In this document: piece by piece, positions 24,499-33,253 of the stretch
Layout: each line of letters opens with the position of its first letter
Numbering within the stretch: the first letter of the stretch is position 1
NCBI GenBank assembly: GCA_035529895.1
Contig: DATKVV010000045.1
Location: forward strand, 1-54,073
Length of the DNA stretch: 54,073 nucleotides
Reading direction: 5' to 3'
Origin: JAUWKC01 sp035529895
GTDB taxonomy: Bacteria; Planctomycetota; Phycisphaerae; Sedimentisphaerales; Anaerobacaceae
The notes under the pieces: generated by a model
What the model was told of the DNA's origin: nothing
What the model saw: only the letters and a program-made list of their open reading frames with translations
Databases searched by the model: none
Program-made: the position numbers and the translations under genes

Positions 24499-26814
24499 CT
24501 ACTTTTGGGTCTCGGGCCCGGAACTGCCGGCACTATTCTTGCCGTCAATCATAGGAAGCAACAGTTTCGCATTCACACGCTTGGCATTTTTTCCCGGCCG
24601 GGTGTTTCTCGTGTAATAGTTGTAAGCATAACGGTAACAGCCGTGACCAACAGGAACGTTACTTAGAACAATACCCAGCACGGTGACATTTATTTGGCCA
24701 AGTTTTTCCTTTGCCTCCTTTAGATCCGGAGCGGTAGTTTGACCGGCGAAGCTGGTTAATACGACCGCACCCGCAATTTTGGCCCACACGAGTGCGTCAG
24801 GGAAGGCGAGCAGAGGAGGGGTGTCAATAATCACATGGTCGTACTTTTCGCTGAGCGTGCTTATTCGCTGAGTTGTCAGAGGTAAAGTCAGCAGTTCATA
24901 GGCATCGGCCCTGTTCCGGGAATCGGCCGGCAACACATCCAGGCTGGTTGAAGGTATAGAGCAAACCGCATGCTGCAATTCTTTTCCGAAAAGCACGTTT
25001 TGAAGTCCCCTCGAACCTTTAGGCAGACCCAACAACGAACGGACCTCGGGCTTTCTCAAGTCACCGTCGATAAGCAGGACCTTTTTCCCGGACCTGGCCA
25101 AACTTGTTGCCAAATTAACGGCAAAAGTAGTTTTGCCTTCTCTCGGTCCCGGGCTTGTAACAACAAGCTTGCTCGGAATTCCGTTCCTGCCGAACAGACC
25201 CAAATTGGCCCGAATAGTCTGGTAATCCTCGACTACCTGTTCCGGGAGAAACCGTCTCTTTACCGTGTGCAGACTTGTAGTAGTCCCGAGTATTCGGACA
25301 CCTATGTGCTTAGCCACATCGTGCGGCGTGCGCAAGCTCAGGTCCGCTTTGTCCCTCCACAGAGCCAAAAGCGCGCCGCAAGCCATGGCAGCAAACATAA
25401 GGGCCATAGTGTACTGGATACGCCTGTCTCGAACGGAGGCGAGGTCGCCATTATAAGCGACAGAGATTCTCGCAGGACGCTTTCGTTCCATTTCCAGTTC
25501 CTGTATTCGCCGGCGGACCGTATCGTACATCTCCTTGTCCAGGTCTAACTGAAACTGCAAGTCCTGAATCTGCAGTTGCTTTCGCCCGATTTCAATCGTT
25601 TGGTTATCTTCCTTGGCGAGCACTTCGGCGAGACGCTTTTCGTATGCTTTGGTTTGTTCGAGTTCGGCACGCGTATTCAGGAGTTTTTCCTTGCCGGCTT
25701 TAGTGACTTCATTAGACACCATATCGTCAAAGCCTTTAGCAATTGTCTGACGCTGCTTTTCGAGGCTTGACTGAAACGCCTCCAGAAGCTCCTGATTCTG
25801 TTTGAGAGCGGGATTCCCAGGCGCCAACGTTTGTTTGACGACAATCAGCTGCCGCTCCAGTTCCACGATGTTTCGGGTCAGCTCCTGAACTTTCGGGTCG
25901 GAATTGATATATTCATTGCGCATCCTCATCAATTCTTCGGGCGCAATGACCCGTTCGCTCGTCTGCTCGAGCAACTGCACCTGAGTCTCGAGGCTAATCC
26001 TCTGTGCCTCTAACTTGGTCAGCTCAGTCAGCAAAGTGGTAACGCGCTGTAACATCATATCCTGGCGGCCGTTCAGTGTTGTTGTTCCATACTCCTGTGC
26101 CAGCTTGCTGATTGTTTCGCGATGTCTCTGCAATTTCTCGGCCAGGACCTTGCGTTCGTTTTCAAGAACTCTGAGCTTTTGCTCTTCGCCCTGCGCGCTG
26201 CTCGAAACTTCTACTGCCATATAACAGTTGATAAAGGCGTCAACAATCTGCCTGGCTTCCTCGGGCCTGCCGCCTTCCATGGTTATTTCCAAAAGCTCTG
26301 TACCCTGGTGTGGGCCGGCTTTTATTACGCCGCCCGAGATCGCCTGCTTTAATAAATCCGCAGGCTCATGCTTTCTGGGGGCGTTTCTGAGTGTCTGTTT
26401 TAGTCTTCCCGCAAGGCTGATAGTTTTGCCTTCGAAAAAAGCCAAGTTCTTGTTTGCCAAATCATCTGCTACTCTTTGCACGACCTGATTACTGATTACC
26501 ATTTCTGCCTGAGTATTAACAAAACTTTGGTAATTTGATATTTCGCCTGTGTCTGCCTGCCCGGTCAAAATATTCGGTAAGATAGGAGCGACCCTTAGTG
26601 CCCCGGTCACCGTGTATAAAGGTTCGTTCAAGAGCCATATCGCCGGTATACCGATAGCACACATTACAAGGAATACCGACAGCACAATGTACCAGCGGCG
26701 AAACACCGCGGTTAGCAAGGCGATAGGAGATTCGATCGCCGGCTCGTTCGGCACTCTAAGGCCATCCGGAATTTCTTCAATTACCTGACCATGATATCTT
26801 CTTAAATCATCCAT
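24499..26814 (-). CDS. Wzz/Wzc-type chain-length determinant with tyrosine autokinase domain
   Basis: 771 residues. The N-terminal Wzz region has a first helix around FRRWYIVLSVFLVMCAIGIP, a long periplasmic coiled coil (about 190-450) and a second helix YTMALMFAAMACGALLAL. The C-terminal cytoplasmic BY-kinase domain has Walker A GPREGKTT (556-563), Walker A' LLIDGD (580-585) and Walker B VIIDTPP (661-667). It ends in a tyrosine cluster YRYAYNYYT (about 728-736), the usual autophosphorylation site. Role: controls polysaccharide chain length and couples the polymerase to export. Kinase and Wzz are in one polypeptide, as in proteobacterial Wzc. It lies between the sugar transferase and exosortase genes with gaps of about 35-40 bases, so co-transcription is likely. 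Confidence 0.93.
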   Translation of the reverse strand: MDDLRRYHGQVIEEIPDGLRVPNEPAIESPIALLTAVFRRWYIVLSVFLVMCAIGIPAIWLLNEPLYTVTGALRVAPILPNILTGQADTGEISNYQSFVNTQAEMVISNQVVQRVADDLANKNLAFFEGKTISLAGRLKQTLRNAPRKHEPADLLKQAISGGVIKAGPHQGTELLEITMEGGRPEEARQIVDAFINCYMAVEVSSSAQGEEQKLRVLENERKVLAEKLQRHRETISKLAQEYGTTTLNGRQDMMLQRVTTLLTELTKLEAQRISLETQVQLLEQTSERVIAPEELMRMRNEYINSDPKVQELTRNIVELERQLIVVKQTLAPGNPALKQNQELLEAFQSSLEKQRQTIAKGFDDMVSNEVTKAGKEKLLNTRAELEQTKAYEKRLAEVLAKEDNQTIEIGRKQLQIQDLQFQLDLDKEMYDTVRRRIQELEMERKRPARISVAYNGDLASVRDRRIQYTMALMFAAMACGALLALWRDKADLSLRTPHDVAKHIGVRILGTTTSLHTVKRRFLPEQVVEDYQTIRANLGLFGRNGIPSKLVVTSPGPREGKTTFAVNLATSLARSGKKVLLIDGDLRKPEVRSLLGLPKGSRGLQNVLFGKELQHAVCSIPSTSLDVLPADSRNRADAYELLTLPLTTQRISTLSEKYDHVIIDTPPLLAFPDALVWAKIAGAVVLTSFAGQTTAPDLKEAKEKLGQINVTVLGIVLSNVPVGHGCYRYAYNYYTRNTRPGKNAKRVNAKLLLPMIDGKNSAGSSGPETQK

Positions 26815-26847
26815 TTTATAACGCTGCCCCCAGATGAGGTTATAATG

Positions 26848-28848
26848 CTAATTATCACCTTGCCGCTTGATTACTATTGCTTCTTGTTCGGTCGGCTCCG
26901 TTGTAAGTCTTGTTAGCAGCCAGAGTTCGGCGACCACCGCCGCCAGCGCGAGCGGCATCATTGCGTATCCGCCAAAATCGTGGAATATCTTTTCCCAATA
27001 CTCCCCTCCGACCACAGTAAAAGCAATGGCGGTAACTGCCAATCGCACAGTGTTGCAGAGCAGGGCTATCGGCAAGCTCAGCGCCACAATAATCAGCTTT
27101 TCCCACCGTTTTCGCCTGACCAGCAGGGCAACCAGGCTGCTAATCACAAAAAATGCCGTGATCATTCTCAGACCATTACAGGCTTCGGCAACTGCGACCG
27201 TCGCCTGGCCGGCGTGGATTATGTTGCCTTCCTGAAAAACATCGTAGCCTATCATCTCCAGGCAGAACACCGCAGATGAGGTGGCCCATCGCTGTAATGG
27301 AAGTGCCACAAGGGCCTGGATCCGGGTGGGCCAGGGTAACGTTAGAAACAAGAACAGCAGGACTGTAGACACCTTTCGGAAGACCTGCCGGCCAAAAAGC
27401 AGAAGGACCAATGCGGCTATGCTCAGAACAATGGACAATCTCTCTGCCGAACAATACATGAAGAACAGGCCGAAAAACCGAAGACCCTGGGCTGCCAGAA
27501 AAGCCGGTATGCCCCAGGCGGAAGGCCTTATGCGACACTCAGCAATTTCGCGGCGTCTCGACCACAAGACGTAGACGGCCAGGAATGGGACCAGCAGCCC
27601 GGCGGAGTATTCGTCACTTTTTTGCCATATATTCCACAGTTCTGCAAGTCCGGACCAGTAAGACCAAAGCAAGCCAATCAGTACAAGGCCGCCCGCCAAC
27701 CAAAGGAGGATTTCTCTATTATGCAACTGTACGCAATCCGGCAGCTTATCGTTTATCTTGCAAAGTTGCAGTTGTACCGCCCGAGACCATCCGCCTGCTC
27801 GGTTTTTGGCAATTTCCACTGCGTTACCGATGGCATTCTCCAGCACGCTCGCAGGTTTAAATGGTATGGACTGCTCTTCCACCACCGTGTTGCTGTACAC
27901 AGTAGCATGGTAGTCGACTACGCATTTATTGATTTCGCAATTTGACCCAACTCGTGCATGGTCCCAAAGCACACTGCTTACCAAAACGCAATCATTGCCG
28001 ACATTAACGTTTCGTCCAACAATCGTAGGTCCGAAAATAACCACACCTTTTGAAATGGCGGCTCCACCCATAATGACAACCGGCCCATAAGTTCGCACGC
28101 TGGGGTCCGCCGTGGCGTCAGCCGCTATCCATGTTTTTTCTGAACCGGTTTGTGTGCAGAGTTTCAGCTTCGCGTTTAGCCTCGAAGCATTCTCAAGGTA
28201 AGCGCCAAGGGCAGAAAGATATCCCGGTCGATCGCGGAAATTACCGGCGTGATTCGGTAAGCGCGCCGCGTGAATAGTCTTGTTTGAACGAAGCATTTCA
28301 GGGATGAGGTTCTCCTTAATATCAAAATATCCTGCTTCAGGAATGTGCTCCAAAACACAGCGGTCACAGACATAGATCCCTGCTGTCGGGCCGACAAGGC
28401 AGCCGTCTCCCGAACCAGGGTTAAACATGACGGTTAGACCGGACTTGCCGGCCAGATGAGCGCTGACTAACGTATCGATTCTCGGCGGATTTACAACGCT
28501 TGCAGGGAACACCAAAAGCAACTCATCGGCTTGACCGGTTTCGGCAGCATTCCGAATACACCCCGCCGTTCCTTCAGATAACTCTTCGTGCAAGAACTGC
28601 AGCTCGATGGCATCATAGCTATGAAATGATTGCGTCAACAGCGGCGCATCGCCATTCGAACAAATCGCTGCGCGGTTCACGCCTTCTTCGGCCAAGTGAA
28701 CAAGCAGACGTTCGAGCACAGGCCTGTCCACCACCGGCCATAACGCGGTCGGTATGCGGGACGCCAGCGGACACCGGCCAAAATCCAGACTCCCCACCAA
28801 GATTACGGCTTTGACTTTCTGTCTTTGGAAAGAGTTTCTATTCGACAT
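26848..28848 (-). CDS. Exosortase fused to an N-terminal nucleotidyltransferase-like/beta-helix module
   Basis: 666 residues. Residues about 10-225 resemble a sugar-phosphate nucleotidyltransferase (KAVILVGSLDF, PTALWPVVDRPVLERLL), but the G-G-x-G-T-R-L loop reads VGSLDFGRCPL and the P-K of the signature is P-T, so activity is doubtful. Residues about 240-345 are a left-handed beta-helix (GPVVIMGGAAISKGVVIFGP and similar). From about 385 on, eight or so membrane helices form an exosortase domain with all three catalytic residues: Cys557 in EACNGLR, Arg602 in NTVRLAV and His623 in FHDFGG. Role: membrane transpeptidase-like enzyme that cleaves PEP-CTERM tails. Substrates are at 14498-15283 and 15388-16143. 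The usual exosortase is 270-300 residues, or about 500 with a C-terminal EpsI domain; here EpsI is a separate gene. Confidence 0.92.
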   Translation of the reverse strand: MSNRNSFQRQKVKAVILVGSLDFGRCPLASRIPTALWPVVDRPVLERLLVHLAEEGVNRAAICSNGDAPLLTQSFHSYDAIELQFLHEELSEGTAGCIRNAAETGQADELLLVFPASVVNPPRIDTLVSAHLAGKSGLTVMFNPGSGDGCLVGPTAGIYVCDRCVLEHIPEAGYFDIKENLIPEMLRSNKTIHAARLPNHAGNFRDRPGYLSALGAYLENASRLNAKLKLCTQTGSEKTWIAADATADPSVRTYGPVVIMGGAAISKGVVIFGPTIVGRNVNVGNDCVLVSSVLWDHARVGSNCEINKCVVDYHATVYSNTVVEEQSIPFKPASVLENAIGNAVEIAKNRAGGWSRAVQLQLCKINDKLPDCVQLHNREILLWLAGGLVLIGLLWSYWSGLAELWNIWQKSDEYSAGLLVPFLAVYVLWSRRREIAECRIRPSAWGIPAFLAAQGLRFFGLFFMYCSAERLSIVLSIAALVLLLFGRQVFRKVSTVLLFLFLTLPWPTRIQALVALPLQRWATSSAVFCLEMIGYDVFQEGNIIHAGQATVAVAEACNGLRMITAFFVISSLVALLVRRKRWEKLIIVALSLPIALLCNTVRLAVTAIAFTVVGGEYWEKIFHDFGGYAMMPLALAAVVAELWLLTRLTTEPTEQEAIVIKRQGDN

Positions 28849-28906
28849 ATCTCAAACCGCCAATTGACAATCTGCTGCGCCCAACATGGGATAACTCTGA
28901 AAGAGC

Positions 28907-29410
28907 TCATTGGCCGCCCTGTTTACGGGCGCCGTCCAGCTCAATCAAAAACCTTGCAATCCGCTCGGCCACCGCGCGGGGCTCGGGCTTGCGTCTACAC
29001 GGCACAAAGGTCCTGAGCTGTTCCAGCTTCTCCGGCAGCTGTTCAACCTCATATGCCACCAAAACATACTTAAGCAACTCATACTTTTTGGCTATGGCGA
29101 GCTGGTGGTCGTTCACCACCTCCCTGTATATCTTCTGCCGGGGCATTACAAGCAGCGGCTTTTCAAACTCCAGCGCCATCGCTATGCTGCCGACTCCCGC
29201 ATGACTGATTACAGCCGACGCACCCTGAAAATACGTGTCAAAAGCCCTGTTCCCAAGTCTTTCCACATATTCCATGTGCTTCGGCCTGTAGCCGCCGGCG
29301 CCAATCTGGGCAAACACGTTCCCTTCAACAAACCCATCCGTAATCGCCGTATCGACTGCTTTGACCAGCCTGTCAAACGGAAATGATGTCCCCACAGTCA
29401 AAAAAATCAT
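28907..29410 (-). CDS. Alg13-like glycosyltransferase subunit (GT28 C-terminal type)
   Basis: 167 residues from ATG 29410. MIFLTVGTSFPFDRLVKAVD and ISHAGVGSIAMALE with KPLLVMPR are the donor-binding signatures of the GT28/Alg13/PssE C-terminal half. Family knowledge: the Alg13-type catalytic half docks onto a membrane Alg14-type partner and transfers a sugar from its UDP or GDP nucleotide to a lipid-linked acceptor. The start overlaps the stop of the upstream Alg14-like gene in the ATGA arrangement (29407-29410), which favours co-translation and a 1:1 complex. The annotated longer frame to 29464 would overlap the partner gene and is rejected. Confidence 0.9.
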   Translation of the reverse strand: MIFLTVGTSFPFDRLVKAVDTAITDGFVEGNVFAQIGAGGYRPKHMEYVERLGNRAFDTYFQGASAVISHAGVGSIAMALEFEKPLLVMPRQKIYREVVNDHQLAIAKKYELLKYVLVAYEVEQLPEKLEQLRTFVPCRRKPEPRAVAERIARFLIELDGARKQGGQ

Positions 29411-29913
29411 ACTATCGCCCCCGCATATTCGACATCGGGATATTCCGCGGCCAGTTCGGGCCATTGAGTCAGGAACAAATCGGCAAAATGGCGGACCATT
29501 CGGCCGCTCATAGACAACTGCGCCACATTGGCGACGCTATCAATCCAGAGGATTTTTGCGCCGAAGAGCTTGGCAAGAAGACACACAATGGCAAGCGGCA
29601 GAGACCCTGTGGTTATTACCACATCGGGCCTCTCTCTAATCACAACCTTCAAACTTCGCACCAGAACACCAAGGGCTTTCAGCGGGTGATGACGATTGCA
29701 TTCACCAATAACATAGACCGGCCCCAGCGGAGCAAGCTTCTCGGCCAGCTCTTCCATGGTAGTGACATAGAACGACGGCGATTGCGGCCAGCTTCCGGAC
29801 ATCTCAAGCAGCTTCAATAACTGCGTCATGTGCCCTCCCGCCGAGGCGCCTGCACAAATCCGAAGAGACCCCCGCTTTTCTACTGTGGCGCTTCTATCGA
29901 GATCGATTTTCAT
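29407..29913 (-). CDS. Alg14/PssD-like membrane partner of the split glycosyltransferase
   Basis: 168 residues from ATG 29913. The N-terminal motif ASAGGHMTQLLKLLE and the hydrophobic stretch LPLAIVCLLAKLFGAKILW match Alg14/PssD-type proteins, which recruit the Alg13/PssE half to the membrane and bind the lipid acceptor. ATG 29913 has a GGGGGAA ribosome-binding site about 5 bases upstream; the frame extends further to 30054 but that part overlaps the end of the upstream TIM-barrel gene (29960). The gene ends in ATGA overlap with the Alg13-like gene. Together they form a two-subunit glycosyltransferase of the exopolysaccharide array. Confidence 0.9.
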   Translation of the reverse strand: MKIDLDRSATVEKRGSLRICAGASAGGHMTQLLKLLEMSGSWPQSPSFYVTTMEELAEKLAPLGPVYVIGECNRHHPLKALGVLVRSLKVVIRERPDVVITTGSLPLAIVCLLAKLFGAKILWIDSVANVAQLSMSGRMVRHFADLFLTQWPELAAEYPDVEYAGAIV

Positions 29914-29959
29914 AAAGTTCCCCCGACGGATGTTAATTGTAAACTCCCTCAGACCTCTT

Positions 29960-30829
29960 TTAGGAATATCTCTCGAGCAGTTCCTTGGTCTGCTGAACGT
30001 GCGCCCGCGTGGAGGCGCCGAATAATATTGATTTGACGTTCTTGAGGCCCGCAACGTATTCGATTGCCACTTTTGGCGATATCGCGCCTGCCGCCATTAC
30101 AGACATTGCCATCGCCTGAAAAGGCCTGCATTGCAGCGTTTGCTCATAAGAGGCGACGTCGGGATTCATCTGGAAGCCCACTTTGTTAATCGCCGAACAG
30201 ACAATCGGGTCCTCGATGCCCGATGCCAGCAGGAAATCAACCAGCCTCGGCATATTAAGCGTCATGAAACCGGCGCGAACCCCGTACTTCTTGTCGATGT
30301 ACGCCGCAAAGCTCCTGAATATATCCTTCCAGCCAAAGCCCAGCAGCAAATCCGTGACAATGTTCTGCAGGAATATCGCCTTTACGTTCAGACCCCGGAA
30401 CATCTTCATTTCCGCGTCTATCAGTAGCTTCATTATTTCTATGGGGTCTTGTTTCCACAGCACCGCACCGCCCCGAACCATCATGCCGGCCATCTGCCCG
30501 GCGGTGCTGTCGGCTATCACAACGTCCTTTACGGCGCCTATGATGCCCTTCTCGTTTACCAAATTGGCGTATTTGTGGGCATAAGGCAGCGCCGGATAAA
30601 GCCGCAGGTCGGCATACTTTTGAGGATTTGCCCGGAAGTGGTCGCACAGCAGTTTCACTCTCTCGTGCGTACTGAAGGTAAAAGCATGAATCCCGCACTC
30701 GTAAGCGGTATCCAATATCCCTATAATTTCGTTGATGTTCTGGAATCTGACCGCTCTGGCCATGCCCTTTTCTTCAGACATGTGACTGACACCAAAGAAC
30801 TGATTGTCACCCAGGATAATCCTATCCAT
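29960..30829 (-). CDS. Aldo/keto reductase-like TIM-barrel protein of EPS locus
   Basis: 289 residues. Start MDRIILGDNQFFGVSHMSEEKG has no known signature. The end resembles the C-terminal part of aldo/keto reductases: AAGAISPKVAIEYVAGL, then SILFGASTRAHVQQTKELL, where NADP-binding lies in that family. The Asp-Tyr-Lys-His tetrad of AKRs is not evident, so catalysis is uncertain. I have no better family. It begins 2 bases after the Gfo/Idh oxidoreductase stop (30832-30834) with AAGGAG 11 bases upstream, so the two are likely co-translated and may act on the same nucleotide sugar or sugar derivative (inference). Confidence 0.65.
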   Translation of the reverse strand: MDRIILGDNQFFGVSHMSEEKGMARAVRFQNINEIIGILDTAYECGIHAFTFSTHERVKLLCDHFRANPQKYADLRLYPALPYAHKYANLVNEKGIIGAVKDVVIADSTAGQMAGMMVRGGAVLWKQDPIEIMKLLIDAEMKMFRGLNVKAIFLQNIVTDLLLGFGWKDIFRSFAAYIDKKYGVRAGFMTLNMPRLVDFLLASGIEDPIVCSAINKVGFQMNPDVASYEQTLQCRPFQAMAMSVMAAGAISPKVAIEYVAGLKNVKSILFGASTRAHVQQTKELLERYS

Positions 30830-30831
30830 AC

Positions 30832-31854
30832 TCAGTTGCTCCTTGTTGCAAAGTCGGTCTTGATTTTTTCAATCACCAAATCGGTCTGTAAGGCATCTGC
30901 AAAGGTGCACATAGTCTCTGTCTTATTCTGCTTTATACACTCAATAAAGTGATCGAGCTGATTAGTAAACTCGCTGCCCCGCACCGCGAATCGCACGCCC
31001 TTATCCAGTTCAGGAAGGTAATGAATATTCCAGCCCTTCTCAAAACCGTTGTTGTTATCCACTTCGTGCAGATAAAGCCTGTATTCCTGCCGGTCGGCAA
31101 CAATTTTTCCTTTCGTTCCGAGAATTTCAATCCGATTGTAAGGCCTTCGAAAAGACGCGTCGCTCCAGTTCACCATTACGTTGCCGCTTGTGCCGTTGCG
31201 GTGTTCCAACGCTGCATACACAGCGTCTTCGACATCGGTTGAATACACGCGTCTGAGAATACTTCCGGATACCCGCTCCGCCATACCAAACACATGATTC
31301 GAAAAGTCAATACAGTGAGAGGCAAAATCCAATATGCACCCGCCCCCCATTTCCTTCTTGCCGCGCCAACTGGATTTCGAAGGCCTCAGCACTGTACAGC
31401 CGTACATCTCATTCTTGTAGTGCACCACGTCTCCAATCACATGATCGGCAACAAGCTTTCTGACCGCCCGGAATACTTCGTTGAAGCGAAGGAAATACCC
31501 TACTTGATTAACAAGATTCCTGCCTTCCAACATCGCCACCAATGCTTTTCCTTCCTCCGCGGTCAATGAGAACGGCTTTTCCACAAACATATGAAGGCCC
31601 CTCTGCACCGCGGCTTTGACGACTTCCACATGAGACGCCGTCGGAGTCGCCACGATTACGAAGTCCATCTCCTGTTCATTAAGCATCTTTTGATAGTCGG
31701 TATACAGTTCCAGACGGGTGTATCTTTTGAGGTTTTTCAGCACGAAGTTCGATGAGTCACACACGGCGACAAACTGCACATCGGGATGCGTGTTCAAAAT
31801 CGAATAATGGGTCACACCCATTCTGCCAAATCCAATTACACCGCCTTTTAGCAT
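30832..31854 (-). CDS. Gfo/Idh/MocA-family NAD(P)-dependent sugar oxidoreductase
   Basis: 340 residues from ATG 31854. Rossmann start GGVIGFGRMGVTHY gives the NAD(P) loop, and MFVEKPFSLTAEE is the conserved EKP motif of the family. The C-terminal part has GGGCILDFASHCIDF, the usual active-site His region. Role: oxidation or reduction of a sugar or nucleotide sugar used for the polysaccharide. ATG 31854 has GGAG 8 bases upstream; the longer frame to 31965 overlaps the upstream glycosyltransferase end at 31962 and lacks a site. Pairing with the AKR-like gene directly downstream suggests a shared pathway step. The exact sugar cannot be read from the sequence. Confidence 0.9.
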   Translation of the reverse strand: MLKGGVIGFGRMGVTHYSILNTHPDVQFVAVCDSSNFVLKNLKRYTRLELYTDYQKMLNEQEMDFVIVATPTASHVEVVKAAVQRGLHMFVEKPFSLTAEEGKALVAMLEGRNLVNQVGYFLRFNEVFRAVRKLVADHVIGDVVHYKNEMYGCTVLRPSKSSWRGKKEMGGGCILDFASHCIDFSNHVFGMAERVSGSILRRVYSTDVEDAVYAALEHRNGTSGNVMVNWSDASFRRPYNRIEILGTKGKIVADRQEYRLYLHEVDNNNGFEKGWNIHYLPELDKGVRFAVRGSEFTNQLDHFIECIKQNKTETMCTFADALQTDLVIEKIKTDFATRSN

Positions 31855-31961
31855 TAATCCGCTCCCGTATCGAAAATTCACACGATTAGTCCGGCTCGAT
31901 ATTCGTACTTTAGCATTACCTTCAAACCGGCAAGTGCCTGAGGAAACGAGCCTGGTAGAAT

Positions 31962-33158
31962 TCAACCGCTGCAGGCGACAGCTTTTATTGAACGGGCCGG
32001 TTCATTCTCGCTGAAAAGCGCCTCCAGCACCAGTTGTGCTTTGCTCTCCCACGAGGCTTTTTCAACCTTTTTCCTTCTTGCGGCAATCAGGCTGCTGTTG
32101 TCCTCTCTCAAAGCCCTTTCTATGCATTCCGCAAACTCATGGGGGGTGCTTGCCTGGTAAACTGCATCAAGGTAGTTCTGTAATTCGGTAAAGGGCGTGC
32201 TCACTACGGGTTTGCCAAGCGACAGATATTCTTTCAGTTTGATCGGATTACAGGCTTCTATCCAGCGATTCTGCCGCCACGCCATTATCGCCACATCAAA
32301 ATACTTGCCATAATGCGGTATCTGCTCATAAGGCTTGCGCCCCAGCATCCAGACGTTCTTGTGCAATTTCAGCTTTGAGCAGTCAACGGATGTGTCGCCG
32401 ATAAGCACAAAAGATATTTTAGGCAACAAGCCCACAACTTTCTCCAGAAGCGCTATATCCGAGGTGTGACTATCTATGGCCCCAAAAAAACCAACGACAG
32501 GCTTGGGAATACCCTTGATCTCCTCAGGTAAATAAGGACACTTCTCGGCTGAGGCAAACACTTCGTAATCGACACCGTGATCCAGAAATATGGCTTTACG
32601 ACACTGGGACATCTCTTCTTTGAACAACGTGCTATTTGCAAAAATTGTAAGGTCCGCGTGCGCCTTAGCTGTTCTGTCATATCTTTTTATGCTCTCGGCA
32701 TCAACGTTGGGATACTCTTCGTAGCGGTCCGTTCTCTGATAGACAAGTTTGCCGGTTTTTAACTTGATGGCTGTGTCACATGCCGCAGGACAGGCAATCC
32801 AAACAAGGGGGTCGCTCATTCCGAGCTTTCTTCTTACCCGCAGTATCTGAAAACGGAGCAGCCGCTCGTTGAAAACTCTGGCCCACCGGATGTGGTGCAG
32901 CGGCAGCGAGAACGGGCTATATACCCAGAAGCCGGCATCGCTTTTCTTCAAGCCGGTGAATATACTTTTTGCTTTGCGCGCGAGCTTTTCGACAAATCGC
33001 CTGCCTTCGCGGATTTTAGGCTTTTGCATAACAATGGAGTTTATGTATAGGACAATGCCGGATGCCGCGTATCTTCGCATCAACTGCATGTCGTTGTGGC
33101 CCCGATTCTTATACCACCAATCCTCACCGCCGAAACATATTACATCTATTCTGTCCAT
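31962..33158 (-). CDS. GT4-like glycosyltransferase
   Basis: 398 residues from ATG 33158. The N-terminal domain contains DVICFGGEDWWYKNRGHNDMQ, similar to a group of GT-B transferases in exopolysaccharide loci. The C-terminal half has VVGFFGAIDSHTSD, WMLGRKPYEQIPHYGKYFDVAIMAW, and NPIKLKEYLSLGKPVVSTPF, the donor-binding segments of GT4-like enzymes with an E-x7-E-like region (IKLKEYLSLGKP). Role: adds one sugar to the lipid-linked repeat unit at the cytoplasmic face. Lies within the array, about 95 bases from the upstream CelD-like gene, and 107 bases ahead of the Gfo/Idh start. Confidence 0.87.
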   Translation of the reverse strand: MDRIDVICFGGEDWWYKNRGHNDMQLMRRYAASGIVLYINSIVMQKPKIREGRRFVEKLARKAKSIFTGLKKSDAGFWVYSPFSLPLHHIRWARVFNERLLRFQILRVRRKLGMSDPLVWIACPAACDTAIKLKTGKLVYQRTDRYEEYPNVDAESIKRYDRTAKAHADLTIFANSTLFKEEMSQCRKAIFLDHGVDYEVFASAEKCPYLPEEIKGIPKPVVGFFGAIDSHTSDIALLEKVVGLLPKISFVLIGDTSVDCSKLKLHKNVWMLGRKPYEQIPHYGKYFDVAIMAWRQNRWIEACNPIKLKEYLSLGKPVVSTPFTELQNYLDAVYQASTPHEFAECIERALREDNSSLIAARRKKVEKASWESKAQLVLEALFSENEPARSIKAVACSG

Positions 33159-33253
33159 CACTTTTCCAAAATAGCCCTTGAGCCTGTGATGCCTTTACGC
33201 CGCAAACCGCTGCGTTGAATCCAACGCAATCAAAAACCTCCCAAACACCTGCA

